From Antitrichia curtipendula (taxonomy: Eukaryota; Streptophyta; Bryopsida; Hypnales; Leucodontaceae), in NCBI GenBank assembly GCA_951230915.1, contig OX579640.1, positions 19,426,981-19,490,980 on the forward strand: a stretch of 64,000 bases of DNA, given 5' to 3'. Each line of letters starts with the position of its first letter. The stretch's first letter is position 1. A program made the translations under genes and the position numbers. Below are positions 1-12,698 of this stretch, piece by piece. The notes under the pieces were generated by a model. That model was not told where the DNA came from. It saw only the letters and a program-made list of their open reading frames with translations, and ran no database searches.

Positions 1-260
1 AAACCCGTCCCATGAAAGTGGGACCAGTAGGGTGAAAACGCAGGAATTTTACCCCGGCGGGAAACGCAGAATTTTATTAATTTTTCACACACGAAATTTA
101 TTGCCAATTTTGAATTCATATTTGCAATCAGACACCCCCATTTCGCCAAGTCAGTTCAAAAATATACCCTAATCGTGGCACTAAATAGGAGACAAGATTT
201 TACTTTTATTTCGATGAACCTATGTTTTCATCCTACTCGTTCCACTTCATGGGACGGGTT
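1..260. mobile_element. MITE-like element with 37-bp terminal inverted repeats
   Basis: The first bases and the bases ending near 260 are inverted copies of each other. Both read AACCCGTCCCATGAA from the outside in, and similarity continues for about 37 bp with a few mismatches. The interior is AT-rich and has no ORF. A non-autonomous DNA transposon fits best. The left end sits on the window edge, so its target duplication cannot be judged. Confidence 0.7.
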
Positions 261-3200
261 CAGTGTCTTGTAAGTATCTTGAAAGAGATTTAAGTTAAGA
301 ATAACCAACCAACATTTGTAGTTGTTCTATAAAAGTAAAAACACCAAAAACCATTCAAATAAGTAATTTAGTATAGTTGAAGACACCTTTTTAATATATA
401 AATATATAAATAAAAATCATTAAAAATCAATTGAAAATCATGAATTTTTTTTTTAAATAGAATTTTTGGATCAGACATATAACTATTATGAATTTTCAAA
501 TTGGAAGCTCCCTAGGTCATTGAAATTGTCACATAGATTGGTCATAAAACCAAAATCTAGAAAATTAGCAGCCTACCAATAGTAGTTAAGTATGTGGATA
601 GTTTTATTGTACTTTGGAGGACGCTTTTAATAGAAGTCTATTTGTCAAGAATGGGTACACAAACGTTTTTGGGTCTTTTCACCTAATCATGCTAAGGTAG
701 CTTTACCAATATAAATTTTTTAAATATCACTGATGTGGAGATCAATTGTTAGATGAAAAAGAATATTTTTGCTATTTAAAAAATAATAATTCCTATTGAT
801 CCATTTGAGTTATGTAATTTATTTTAATAAGAAAGATTTGGCAAATTATTGTCCAAGCTCACAAAGAATTGCCAAAAAGTTACTTTGAAAAATCTCAAAT
901 TTTTCTATATCCTTGTTGTTGGCCTTTGAATGAAGTCAAATTCTAACGGCACATCACCCAAAATATTTATGCTAAGTTTTATCCAACATCAATCCCTAAC
1001 CTAATACCACCCAAATGTGGGATACTTAATGATTCTAGAATGAGTATCTATGACAATAGTAAATGCCTTAGCTTCACAATAAGATATGTATTGCAATTTT
1101 ACATTTCCACATTAGAATCAATGAATGCCCTACATTTGGATGGTATTAGGTCAAAGGTCAGTATTCAATAAAGCTACATTAGAATCCAGCCTTGAAAAAA
1201 TTAATCCACTTGGAAGGTTTCATTGAAAAGATGTTTGGTTGTCATTAGGAGGAGTCCATGTTAAAGAAATTTATTATTCTCATTTTCCAAGACTCCAGTA
1301 CTTAGATTTGTGTTAACCAATTACAATGTGTTATGGAGTTGTCAAGTATGACCACCCATACTCCGGAAATTTAGGCGCAAAATATGACGTGCCTTTATTA
1401 CAATGCATTTCAATAAGCAGATTATAGTTTCATTGACTACAATAAACTTGGTATTGTCTATTTCACCAAATAACAAAACTTTACTAAATTCAAAAAACAA
1501 TAGATTGCAATTTTCTGTACAATTGACACATTTGATGTTTCAAAGGATTAGGGGAGGGAGAAATCAAAGGTTTGTCAACTATGATTCCCTCTATGAGGGT
1601 TTACGACAAGAATAGATGAATAAAAATTATACAAATGAAAATACAATGGATGAAATTGTGACATAATTTGCATTCAAAATAAGAAATAGTAATAGAATGG
1701 AGCTAAAAATGTTTCATCAAATTGTAAAGTTTCATAGAGAAGATTTTTTAATGTCATTAAGATTTATCCAATACAAAAGAATGGAAACTGATTGAATGTG
1801 AAGATGAAAATATGCCACAATTTACAATTTGCATATTATGTAAGAAATCAATGAATGGTCAGTTTTCATTGATATTCTTTGGTTATTTCGTGTACTTTTA
1901 TTCTTAATAGATTTTTTTTTAAATAGAGATCAATTGGTAATTTGTCTCAAGTTTTGATTTTGATCCAATAACTTAGAAAAATGAATTGGCTCATTTACAC
2001 CAATTGTTAATTATTCTCATATATTGGATGGAAGGTTGTTAAGTAGTTTAATTTTAGATATAAGTGGTAAGCATAATTCTTTTGAATTTTATATATTGTT
2101 TATATAGCAATGACCTCACACTTATTTATGGTACTTGTCTATTGAGATTTGCTATAAAAATAATTTTAAAAATAAATTCCAAGTTTAGGGATTTTAGAAG
2201 AAAAAAATAGTATTATCAAAAGAAAATTGCAAAGAATATTTACAAAATATATTATTTCTCTAGTTGAATTTCTTGCAAAAATATTCAATGTGACACTAGA
2301 ATTTCAATTTTGCAAGCACTCTAGATTATATTGGTCCATCCGCGTTACATAATCTTCTATAATACAAACAAGTTGATAATTACTAGGCTTGACTTAGATG
2401 GAATTGGTGAAAATTTACCCCCCAAAAATGTTGAAATTCTTGTATCTATGTTGCTAACCTCTAACCCAATTTATTTTTGGCAATAAATCATGAAACAAAA
2501 ATTTACTTGTCAAGTATCTTAATTGGATCTCTTCAACTATCTTCCACAAAAATATTTTCTAATCATTTTTGTGAAAAGAGAATTGACAAGAATGTATTTA
2601 CTTTTCCCATATTGCTGATTCAAAATGACAATCTTAGGCAAAATTACATCCCATTTGTGCACTTGAGAAAAAAACTAATGTTGTTCTATTCCTTCAAAAA
2701 TACTAACCACAAGCTACTTAGAAGCCAAAAGTTGGGGGAAGGCTACGAGAGAAATAAAATGAAAATGAAATATCAAGCTAGACAGGTCAATAGTTATGTA
2801 TATATGTACAAATGCGGATATAAATACATATATATGCATGGATGTGGCTTCAAATATTTGTTTAGATATAGACATGCATTCACATACAAGTATAGATGGG
2901 GATGCAATTGTTGATACATATACAAACTATTCTATATCTTTTGATAAGAACCTAAATTGATACCAATATTTGAAATCTTGGACTTTGAAAAACAAATAAA
3001 ATCATTAGACAAGGGTATTTGGCTTCAAGTTTGTTAACGGAGGCTTTGGCACATTGATTGACTATCTACTATCCATTCAAATACATTAAACAATATTTGT
3101 TCAAGAGTGTGAAATTTTTTCCTGTAATCAAGAGGCTATTGAATGTATTGTCATTGTTAGATGCTGAAAATCCTAATAAAAGACCATTGTCCATTTAAGA

Positions 3201-5103
3201 AATATACAAAAGTTTGAATAGGTTTCTATCATCTCACTTTTAAACTTATTTCTAAGATAACAAATAAAATTGACACAATGGGAATGTAATTTTTATCTCG
3301 ATTGATGTTTGGAACCCAAAATTATGCCATACAAAGTAAAAAAATAGCTAAAAATAAAAATAAATAAATAAAATAAATTTAGAGTTGTTTCATGACTTTT
3401 GGATTCATGTTGCATACTAGTTTTATAACTTTTGGTTTCAAAATTGGATTATCAAGAATTACATTAGTAAAATGTAAGTTTAAAGTTGGAATCATATAAG
3501 GCTCTACAAGCATTCAAACTTTATACGATCCTATTGGTAGATTGAACAATGCAATATGAACCTTTGTATTAGAATACACTTTTAAATTTGATTTGTGGAT
3601 GGACTTTTGCATATTTAGAATCGATCAAACCTTATATAAAGACCAAAAATAAATTGGAATTCTACTTTGAAACACGCAATAGTTGCAAGAGAATAACTAT
3701 AATTATGGGAGACAAAATTTTATGGAGAAGCTCTTGAAAAGCAAGGGATGCAACTTTTTGACCTATAAAATTTTTCATTTAACATTGAATTAGTGGCTTT
3801 TAGTTTGACAAGCTACCCTTGTAATGTAATTTCTCCTACTCACATAGAAGGAAAAGCATCATAGAACTCAACAAAGGCAATTTCAACTATAAAAAAATTA
3901 AAAATTCGTTTTTAATTTGAAATTGCACGCATGTACACTATTAGCACCTCCTACTTACATGTAATAAATATCTTAACACACATGTATGATGGGGGATCTA
4001 AAAAGAACTTGATTGTTGATTTCTAGAAGATCCTTTTCTTCTACCAATTCTCAAACATAATAGAGTACCTAAAATTAGGGACCAATAGTTGGAGTTTGAG
4101 GATCTCTAAGAAAAACACTGTACAAAATTCCGTGAGGCATTGAAATAGAGGTTTGAGGTTTGATGTACTTTGGTGTTGTATTTCTTTTATATTATTTCTA
4201 GTTAAGGCTATTTTTGAAAATCCGCTTTTATAAAATAGAGAGAAATTTTAGATTACACTTAGACTTCTTTAATCTTACTGTCTCTTCAATGACATTTCAA
4301 AATATCTAATCTATTTGCATCAACATATTTTTTACCAGAATACACTTGTTTTACATTCAAACTATTTGAATTTTACTATGATTATCTTTAAAGCAATCAA
4401 ATGAAAGGAGTTAGAATGAAGCTTTAGGCCTAAGGACAAACTCCATGTGGCATCTATAAGAAAACTCTCAAATAGTACAAACCATTCTCTAATTTTGATA
4501 TATGGAAGTGTGCAATATTTGCAAGAGGAGAATCGGAATAGTTTGTCAGCATGATTGTAGGAAGAAGTACTTGAAAAGTAGGGGGAGCAAGTTTCCAACT
4601 TTGGGAACAATAGTTTTAACATTGAACTTGAATTTGGAGGTTGCTTTTAGTTTGACAACAAGACAAAGCTATCCCCCAAATGTTGTTTTCCCTGTTCACA
4701 AAGACAAAGCTATTCCTAAAATGCAATTTCTGTCTATTGAGATGGAATTGTAAACATCATGAAAGTTGGCCAAAGTAATTCCAATCCCAAAAAACTTGAA
4801 ATTTGTTTTCCAATTCCAACTTCTACATCATACATGTCAAAGTTATTATATGATTTAAGTGTCAGTGGTTGATGTGTCAACTAACTAGGATTTCTCAAAG
4901 GTTGCCAATTGTTTGCCTTTGAGAACCTTTGCAAGATTTTGGCTTGTGGCAATCCATCATTACGTGAATGAAGTCTCTTCAGTAGGGTAGTCACCCCCCC
5001 TCCAAGAAGCAAAATTTTTCAAACAATATGAATGTGGTGAGAGAAAAGAGGAGCTAGTGGGAAGCCGTTGAACAAGAAGACAGTGTAACACCCCTTTTGA
5101 ATG
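261..5103. other. AT-rich intergenic spacer
   Basis: No gene is supported here. The long reading frame at about 2477-2914 has no ATG at its start, is AT-driven, and ends in a degenerate short-repeat tract (2800-2910), so it looks non-coding. Two structures stand out: a fold-back at 993-1153, and a diverged direct duplication of about 3660-3870 at 4500-4720. Confidence 0.6.
993..1153. repeat. Fold-back repeat, about 160 bp
   Basis: The left arm contains CTAATACCACCCAAATGTGG and the right arm carries its reverse complement with two or three mismatches. Similarity extends inward to about 45 bp per arm, including a shared TGATTCTA block. This is probably a small MITE or an arm of a larger decayed element. 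Confidence 0.55.
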
Positions 5104-5433
5104 TAAGGTAGGAGGTTTGAACCATGTTTGGGCATTTAGAACCGCCCACTTGTAAAATGTGCACTATTTGTACATGCTGTTTTCTCATAGCCTTTATTGA
5201 TGTACAAACAATGTACATTTTATAGGTGGGCGGTTTTGGAGCCCTTTGCTAGTTCAACTTCAAAATTTCATAACTAATTCCACAAAGCTCCAATAAATAT
5301 GAAACAACTTGAGTTAAATGCCAATTCCACTTCTTTTTTAAGGAAAATTTACTGAAAAATATTTCAAGAAGTTTCACCTCCTCAAAATTCAATTCTAGTC
5401 CTTCGGTGGTCGATTTATGGACCTACTACCTTA
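5104..5433. mobile_element. TAAGGTA-ended MITE carrying an internal hairpin
   Basis: The element starts TAAGGTAGGAGGT and ends with the inverse ACCTACTACCTTA. Inside, 5140-5177 and 5199-5236 form an imperfect 38-bp inverted repeat around AACCGCCCAC, which would fold into a stem with a loop of about 20 bases. The termini match the other TAAGGTA elements in the window. It lies about 600 bp upstream of the CFAP184-like start codon. Confidence 0.5.
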
Positions 5434-5811
5434 AGCACCATGATTTTCTAGGAGAACCGACTAATTCATTGTCATGAATGCGTGCAAGTGGTGCGGAATG
5501 CAAGTGGCGCAGACAACATAGAAGGAGGACTAAACTCAAGGTGTAAAGAAGAGGACATGTGTCAAGCAAGGTGAAAGTGACATAAGCAGGAATGAAAAAT
5601 TGTTGAAGAAAACCATTTTCCAAACCATTTCTTCACCTCCAGAGCATAAAAACAACACTTCCAAAACCTTGTAGGTTGAGAGATCCAGAAACCATGGAAA
5701 ACCACTTAGAGAATGCCACGCGTCCAATCTCTGAGAATCGTCCACTTCTCAGACGGGGTTGACTACCCCTAGTATTAATTGAAACTCAATTTGCGACTGC
5801 ATATCACTCAC

Positions 5812-5937
5812 TTGCTGTATAATTTTCCCCTTCAATTGCAGAGGAGATTCTCCCAGGACACTCATCAATAGGCTTCTTTTAGGGTTAATGCTTGACACAT
5901 CGCGGTAATCTTTAAACACCATGGAAGTTGGATCCAT
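5812..5937 (-). CDS. Possible first coding exon of a divergent gene, unrecognised
   Basis: An ATG on the minus strand opens 42 codons that look coding-like (MDPTSMVFKDYRD at the start, LQLKGKIIQQ at the end). They run exactly into a good donor, CAA|GTGAGT. The exon lies head-to-head with the CFAP184-like gene, whose ATG is only 85 bp away, so the two could share a promoter. I found no convincing second exon to the left and do not recognise the sequence. It may instead be a chance frame in the CFAP184 promoter. Confidence 0.2.
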
Positions 5938-6021
5938 GGTGAAGGTGCAATTGGACAAGAAATCTTGCAATTCTATTTCAATGTCAATGATCAGGTGGTA
6001 ACCGAAACCTCAGTTTCAGCC

Positions 6022-9000
6022 ATGGCGGAACCCGAACCACCGAAGCCTGAGAATGCTGCTGCTCCAGATGCTGCAGCAGAGGTACTTACGTACACCCTAA
6101 AATGCCAAACTATACTCTTTCTTGCATTTTGTGTGGAAGAAGCTTCAAGCAACAGCAGGTAAACATCACGTGAGAGCCAGTTGTGAATCTGGTTCAAATT
6201 GTTACCCGATTTTGAAATCCATAGGGGGCGAGTTTAGATGCCATGGCAACATTTGCATGTGGTGCCATCCAGCGGTGTGATCTTCTTTTGAGAATCTCCA
6301 GCTTTGAACTGAGCAATGGGTTAACCCTAAAATGCCACATTACACTCTTACTGAAATCACCCTATCAGTTACGTGGAAGAAGACACAAATAACAGCAGCT
6401 AAACACCACGAGGGAATTAGTTCGATGTCGTTTTCCAAATGCGCCATTCTTGAACCGGATGATAAATTTCAGAGGACGAACTAGGGCTGCAGAATGGGCT
6501 TCTGGCACTTACATTTGTGGCATCCTGCTGCATGACCTTCTCTTGAAATTTTCTTTGAGAATTTGAGAATGTGGTCAGGGAGAGCCTGCGGCGCCAGTCG
6601 AGTTAACGGAAGAGCAGCTCAAGGCAATAGAAGAGGAGAAGATCCGAGCAGAAGAAGAGCGCATGCGATTCGAGAGTGAGGAGAAGAAGCGAAACGAAGA
6701 GGAGGAGCGGAAAGTAGAAGAGGAGCGGGAGATTAGCGAGCAAGCTCGCCTTCAAATGATCATCGAGGTAACAAGCTGCTCCAATTTGCAACGTTTTCCT
6801 CGAGTGGCTCCCAAATCTCTCCCCCTGGATTGCAACTTTTCCTGATTGATTGCTATCCAGGCAACACAAGACGAGATCCACGAACTGAAGTCGGAGAACA
6901 CGGAGCTGCAACGACGGGTCTGCACTCTGCAAAAGAAGCGACGTTCTGTCAATACTGAGCCGGTCATCTTAGAAGGCCAAGACGCGATTTACAAGGCTGT
7001 ACGTTGATCCCCTGCCCGTTTCCTGTCAATGCTTCAAGAATGCTTGTGAGCTTCCCATTGCGGTTGTTAGAAACATCATGAGGAAGATGGAAGCATTCAT
7101 TGCCATCCTTGTTGTATGGCATTCCTAGCCGGAGCCCATTTCAGCATTCATGCCGTCCATTTCAGTAGTGGCTGTCAGAGTTCGCAAGTTTAGTCACGTA
7201 ATTCTGTCATTAGTTTTCAAACCCAGCTCCACACAATCTCGTCTCAAAATACTAGCCCTCTCATAGAGATTTCAATTTGTGTTGGTGTTTTTCACTCTTA
7301 GAGCATAATTTCTTGAAGTTTGACATTTCCTATAAGAGGAGTCAGATCTTGCAATTCTTGCTCAGCCATTTTCAGGTTTGTTACCAAATTGCACACAGCA
7401 TGGTTTTTCTTTCTGCAAATTTCTAGATCCTCTGAGAGTTTGGACAGCGATTCTGAATTGCATTTTTCTACGCGCTAGCATTGACACTTTGTTATTGCAT
7501 GCTTATGGCCTTGTTGTTGGTGCCACAACAGCGCCTGAGAAAGTGGACAGAGGCGAAGATTGAGTTCAAGAGGGTCAAAGATGATTATGACAAGAGGATT
7601 GACGATCTACGGGACCGTCTTCAAGAGAAGCAGAATGAATCTGCTGCGCGCCATGAGGGGATGATTAATTACTTTTGGTCGGTATGTGGCCCCCTACAAC
7701 ATCTCTGTGGCCTATCAGTTCCATTTGGTGTCGGTGGATTGTTTTTTCCAGTAGTTTAAGTAGAGATTACTCTTTCAGTCACCTTAAAGCATGGAGGATT
7801 GTGATTTCTTTGTGAAGAGATTTCTCGGGGTAGTACAGAAGCCAAGCTCTCTTGAGATCAAATTTTTTTCACTCAGTTGATGATGATTTCTTATTGAATC
7901 ATAGAGTGGGAGGTTGTAGACCACTATTGAAGAGATATTGAAGAGATATTAGACGACCCCATTCCATTCAAAGATCAGTGGCCATAGACGCTTAGCTAAG
8001 TCATGCTCACACCCAACTTGCTAATTGAAGGCCATCCAAGCACATATATAATGAGCTGCTGTTGGTAACAGGGGTCAGTATTGGAGACAGGATCAGGTCC
8101 CTAGCGGTTTTAGTATCCTCTACCTTACATAGATGTTTTCAATTATGGTTTCCTCTTCAATGGGTTGTTGGCATTTAAAGTGGATCTCTTCGAGAGCAAG
8201 ATTCATGGCATTTCTTTTCAGCTATGCAGATAGCCAGGCATTCACGGGACATCGTCACCTTACGGGGAATACCAAGGCGAGTGCTCCTAAAGGTAACTAT
8301 CATCCTTGAGACCAGACTACTACAAATGTAACCAATGCAATGTTGAAGGCTGAGCATGGAGACAAATTGCCTGTAGGTTTGCACGGGTAATATGTAGGCT
8401 GAAACTTGTCTTATCATCAAGCTATGTTGCCCAATATCTTCTAGTGTAGAGTAGCAGACGCCCAATCTATGCCATGCCCCACATTAGGTTAGACTGTTTT
8501 CAAGAAGTTTTAGGAACACATCATCATAAAGAGAATCTTTGCCATGATGTTGTCAAAAAGTTCTTTAAGCAATTTAATTGTACAGGGAATCTGCTGCATG
8601 CAGACATTGAATGAGTGGTCTGCCTGTTTTGGAGACCATTTGACCTGCATCTTGGTTTGCGGGGTGAACAGTTGGAGCAGGAGGAGCGGGACACTATTGC
8701 AGAAATGCAGACAGTTCGGGTCAGGGGACGTCAGCTGAAAAGTCATCTTGCAAAACTGGAGCATAAACTGGAACTGAAAGACCAACTTCAACTTGACACG
8801 GGAAACCTCCACGTAGTGGACTATGAGGAACTGCAGATGGAAAACGAGTCCCTGAATGCTAAGGCTAGTTAACAATCTTACATCTGCATCCCGATCTGCA
8901 TATGTGCGTATCCGTACCTTCGTTGCGGAACATATATGACACTCTGGAGCAGTGCTGACCTCTTACCCTTTCACTGTAAGCGACCATTTAAGAGCTGATT

Positions 9001-10783
9001 GCCTTTTCAGGGAAGCTAAACTCCTTGAAAAAAATTTCAGTGAATTTTTGTACGAAGAAAAATGGAATAGGCATCTAACCCAACTTGTTTCATATTTTTT
9101 GGACCTTTGTGAAATTAGTTATGAATTTTTGAAGTTGAAACGCCTCCTGAAATGTACACTATTGATACATTGAAGGAAAAAAAATGTACCTGTGTGTCAT
9201 GATCACTTTTAGAGTTTAGAGCAGACTACCTTAGTAGCACTGTGGTTGATAGTACGGAGTAACTACACATGCGTACACGTGCGTACAATAGTTAGTTAAG
9301 AACTAACACTTTCACACTTGAACTCAAGATGGGAACCAGAGACATGTATGAGAGAATTGGAGCATGCTGATTTCCTTATTGTTCATTGAATTAGCAACTA
9401 GGTTGCAATGTTATGATTGAATTTTGGGTGCGGGATCCTGTCAGAAGTCTCTTCCAGGGTCCAAATATACTGTAAACACTCTAAACAATTTCTTTCAGCC
9501 CTGTTTTCATTTTTAAAACTTGAGTTTTTCCTATCACTGGATGCAGATTCACTTAAAAAATGAAGCCTTGTCAACTTTGAAGAAAAAGACAGCCCAATTG
9601 GTGCACTGTCTCACCCACGTGAGAGAAAAGCTACAGTTCCTTGTTGTGGCCTGTAAGGTACGAAACCGATCGTCTTACCTTGGTAAGCTATCAGTCTGAG
9701 TTGTTCAAATTTGTGGACAAATCATGTGCAGTTTATGTAAACCGCTGATCTTGTGTTAGTTTTAGGTCATTTACGAAACCCTAAACCCTAAACCCAAAGA
9801 ACTTTGAATCTTCATATCTTTTGCATACAGTAGAGTTGTGCTTAAATTCATTCAAAGTGACAGTGTTGACTTGGATTCTAATACAAGTGTGAATCTAATA
9901 ACTAGCATAGGTGTTGGCAAGCCTTTCTTTGGTGATTCAATCATTCAATCACAAATCTGGAATAGTTTTGAATTGATGCATAAGTCTAATATGCAAATAG
10001 CATATACTTAGATGTACTGGAATCCACATTTCAATCACTAACAAGAATAATGAATGTTTTACCAATCTAACAATAGGCCCTATGCTCAATGCAAAAATAT
10101 TTTCATATTTGGTTTACCTATTGGGCTCGAAAGATGCACCAGCAGTAGCAGTTGTTGTAGCTCTCTTTGTTGCATATATTTTGAATTTCCTGCTTGCAAA
10201 ATGCGTCTGTTCAGGTGGATGGAGAAATCCTGGCAAACGATGAAAAGACTTTGCATAGCTCGAGAATAAAGACGTCCAGGCTCAAGTCATCAATCATGGC
10301 CATTAGACGCAAAAAGGAAGCTCTACAGGTCCATGACACCACCCTGAAATGGAAACAGAATTCTTTCTTTGGAAGTGTTAAATATTGGTCACAGTTGATT
10401 TATATATGATCCCAGGCTGATTTGCTGCACGTTTTCTAATCTCGCAGAAAAACTTTGTGAACGTCAATTCGCCAATGATGCTGGACGACATGGACTACCA
10501 AAGAGAGGATATTGAGATTGGAGAGAAAGAGTTCGAAGCTCTGAAGAAAAAATACCATGACTTGTGTGCCCAAATCGAGCAGAAGAAGAAGAAGCTTTTC
10601 GAAATGGGAGCCTTATCCATGCCAAATAAGAAAGGCTCAGCAGAGGATGGGATCTCTATTGAACCTGGCAATCAGAGATGGGGCATTCGGCGCCAAGTTC
10701 TTGGCCAAATAGTTGTTCGAGATATGGTGCAACAAATGGCGGAACAAGCAGCAGCTAAAGAGCTTGAGTGCCACTATTCATAA
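6022..10783 (+). CDS. CFAP184: CFAP184/CCDC96-like axonemal coiled-coil protein (DUF4201)
   Basis: Nine exons join in frame to about 450 residues: 6022-6081, 6579-6767, 6861-6998, 7532-7681, 8230-8292, 8672-8863, 9547-9657, 10215-10328 and 10448-10783. Every intron is phase 0. The N terminus is acidic and proline-rich, followed by a long Glu/Lys coiled coil (residues 20-130). From about residue 200 to 340 it matches the DUF4201 core: LEHKLELKDQL, then YEELQMENESLNAK, then CLTHVREKLQF. Those motifs typify CCDC96/FAP184, which in animals and Chlamydomonas is an axonemal protein working with CCDC113 near the radial spoke and dynein regulatory complex. In a plant this implies flagellated sperm. 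CCDC113 is the alternative, but the charged N terminus and the length favour CCDC96. Exon 6 needs a GC-AG donor. The donor of exon 8 (CAG|GTCCAT) is weak, so that junction is less sure. Confidence 0.8.
8976..9235 (+). mobile_element. Truncated TAAGGTA-family MITE in CFAP184 intron 6
   Basis: The left end starts at GTAAGCGACCATTTAAGAG and the right end is AGAGCAGACTACCTTA. The body matches the element at 62310-62723 (GATTGCCTTTT, then GGCATCTAACCCAA), but about 150 bp of the interior has been lost or replaced. It lies wholly within the predicted GC-AG intron. Confidence 0.6.
9776..9795 (+). repeat. Short interstitial telomere-type repeat
   Basis: Three consecutive CCCTAAA-type units lie inside intron 7 of the CFAP184-like gene. 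CCCTAAA is the common plant telomere repeat. At this length it may be chance or a break-repair scar. It is not near the start of transcription. Confidence 0.6.
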
Positions 10784-11785
10784 GGTCATGGGAGCATTTA
10801 CCGACTGAATTAGTGACTAAATTCGGCTATTTTTGGAACAGGCTTCTTATCCCCTAAAGTCCTTAAGGCCTCTTTTCCATCAAAAAAAAACACTTAGAAC
10901 TGCCATTTTTGTAGCAAAGAGCAAAAAATTCTAAAAAATGTTTGTTTTGCATATCCAACCATAGGATCTTGTATTGGACTAGTATAAAAAATGTGTGGAA
11001 GAAAATTCATAAACTTTGACTGTGTAGATTGCAAGATATTTGTGTTTAAAGTGGAGGAAATAAAGTGGAGGAAACAAGTTTTTTTTGCACCTTGCTCAAC
11101 TACAATTTTTGGCTTTGAACCTTTATAACTTATAATTTTTGCTCTATTGATTTTTTATTTTTTATTTTTTATAATAAAGAATTGAGTTGAGAGTCTTGGA
11201 AAAAAAATTCAAAAAAATCACACTTAGTATTTGTTCATTAAAAAATTATTAAGTACAAGTAGGTTCAAGATTGAAGGAAAATCTAAATTGGTAATGGCTC
11301 TAAGATGGAATTGAAGTACACTAATCTCAAACAATGAAATTGACCTAACAAGAGATTTTTACCTTGCAAAACTTTTTTTTTTGAAAAATTGTGAAAATTG
11401 AGGTCATAAATGAATCTTACAAGTTATTTTTTCAAGAAGATGCTTTGATTGCTCGAAAATCAAGATTGTCCATAATTTTCATGTAACAAACTCAAATGGA
11501 ATAAATAAAAGCTTCTCATGTACATAAAAATGTAATCTATACAAAAATAAAAATAAAAACAAAAATAAAAATTTATTTTTATTTTATTTTTACTTCAAAA
11601 ATTTTGAAGGATTTTTTTGCTCACCAAATTGAAAAGGGCCTTTTGTGCCATGATTTTTGATCTTGGACTCTAAAAGAAGTAAAAATTGTATTTTTGAAAA
11701 GTTATGTGTTTTTCTATCTTCACAAAAAAAATTCAGAAAATTATGACAAATATTGAGACCACAAGAGCTTGCCCAAAATCCATTT
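10784..11785. other. Spacer, no gene seen
   Basis: This is the 3' flank of the CFAP184-like gene followed by AT-rich sequence with homopolymer runs. A 27-bp near-palindrome of A/T-rich sequence at about 11,545-11,590 is the only structure noted. No coding signal was seen on either strand. Confidence 0.6.
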
Positions 11786-12130
11786 CACTACAAGAAAACG
11801 AGGGATTATGCAACTATTGTTTGCAATTGGTTTTGTAGTTGCATGAGCTGTTTGCAACTAGGTGACAATTTAGAGCCTGCAGTTGCAAAGGACAAGTTGC
11901 ACTAGTTGCAATGGACAAGTTGCACTAGTTGCAAAGCAGTTGTAAAAAATTTCAAAGTTGTTTATCATTTGACAGTATACTTGAAAGTTCCTCGATGAAC
12001 TTTTCTAACGTGGTTGCTTATGTGGAAGTCATTTGTGTGCAACTTGTTTGCAACTAATGTGCAACTGGTTTGCGATTGACTTACAACTGATTTGCAACTG
12101 GTATGCAACTAGTTTGCGTCTTTGTGACTT
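11786..12130 (+). mobile_element. CACTA-type (En/Spm) transposon terminus
   Basis: The sequence CACTACAAGAAAA is the classic terminal inverted repeat of plant CACTA elements. It is followed at once by about 330 bp holding many direct and inverted copies of TTGCAACT (for example GTTGCACTAGTTGCAA), which is the subterminal repeat structure these elements use to bind transposase. I did not find the opposite end (TTTTCTTGTAGTG) downstream, nor transposase coding. It is probably a solo or truncated end. Confidence 0.6.
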
Positions 12131-12698
12131 GTAGATTTGAAATTTGAATTTCAAAGATTTGTAGATTCTAAATTTCAGATCTATCTTTTTTCTTAGATCG
12201 CCAAATCTAGAAACATCTTAAACTTTAAATATTTATAGATTATAAAAAACTACGAGTTGTAGAAATCTACAAAGTGTAAAAATCTACAAAATATATAAAT
12301 ATTAGAATTTCATTATCAAAATTCATTACACAACACTGCTATAATTTACAATTCTTATATGTTCAACCTAATGGTAGTCTTGACAATTGATGTGGGACAA
12401 TTAATAAAAGACTTAATAGTAGTTGCATTTTAGTTGTTTTCTAGTTGCATGCTAGTTTTAGTCCTCCTACCTTACAAGCCAAAATTACTTGTGAAATCAA
12501 ACATTAAACTACAATACAATATAGAACCCCCTTTTCGTTTTAGAATCTAGTTGTCATTCTCCCCTATTCATAGGACTTAATCTATTAACCTTTAAATGAA
12601 TCTTTAAATGGTTTCAAGTGAATCTTTGATAGATTGAGGTTCTTGGGTTTTTGGGAGTGTTTCAACCTATTGGACCTATTTTGTATTGAATAAGGCTT
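12131..12698. other. Spacer, no gene seen
   Basis: AT-rich sequence between the CACTA end and the tandem array. It includes a run of GTAGATT / AAATCTAC short repeats around 12,130-12,290. It may be the decayed interior of the CACTA element. No coding signal. Confidence 0.5.

Noticed and set aside
2477..2914. 145-codon plus-strand frame in AT-rich spacer
   Set aside because: It opens on TTG, has AT-driven composition, and its C-terminal third comes from a degenerate short-repeat tract. No motif.
9776..9795. CCCTAAA repeats as a true telomere or chromosome end
   Set aside because: Only three units, inside an intron of an intact gene.
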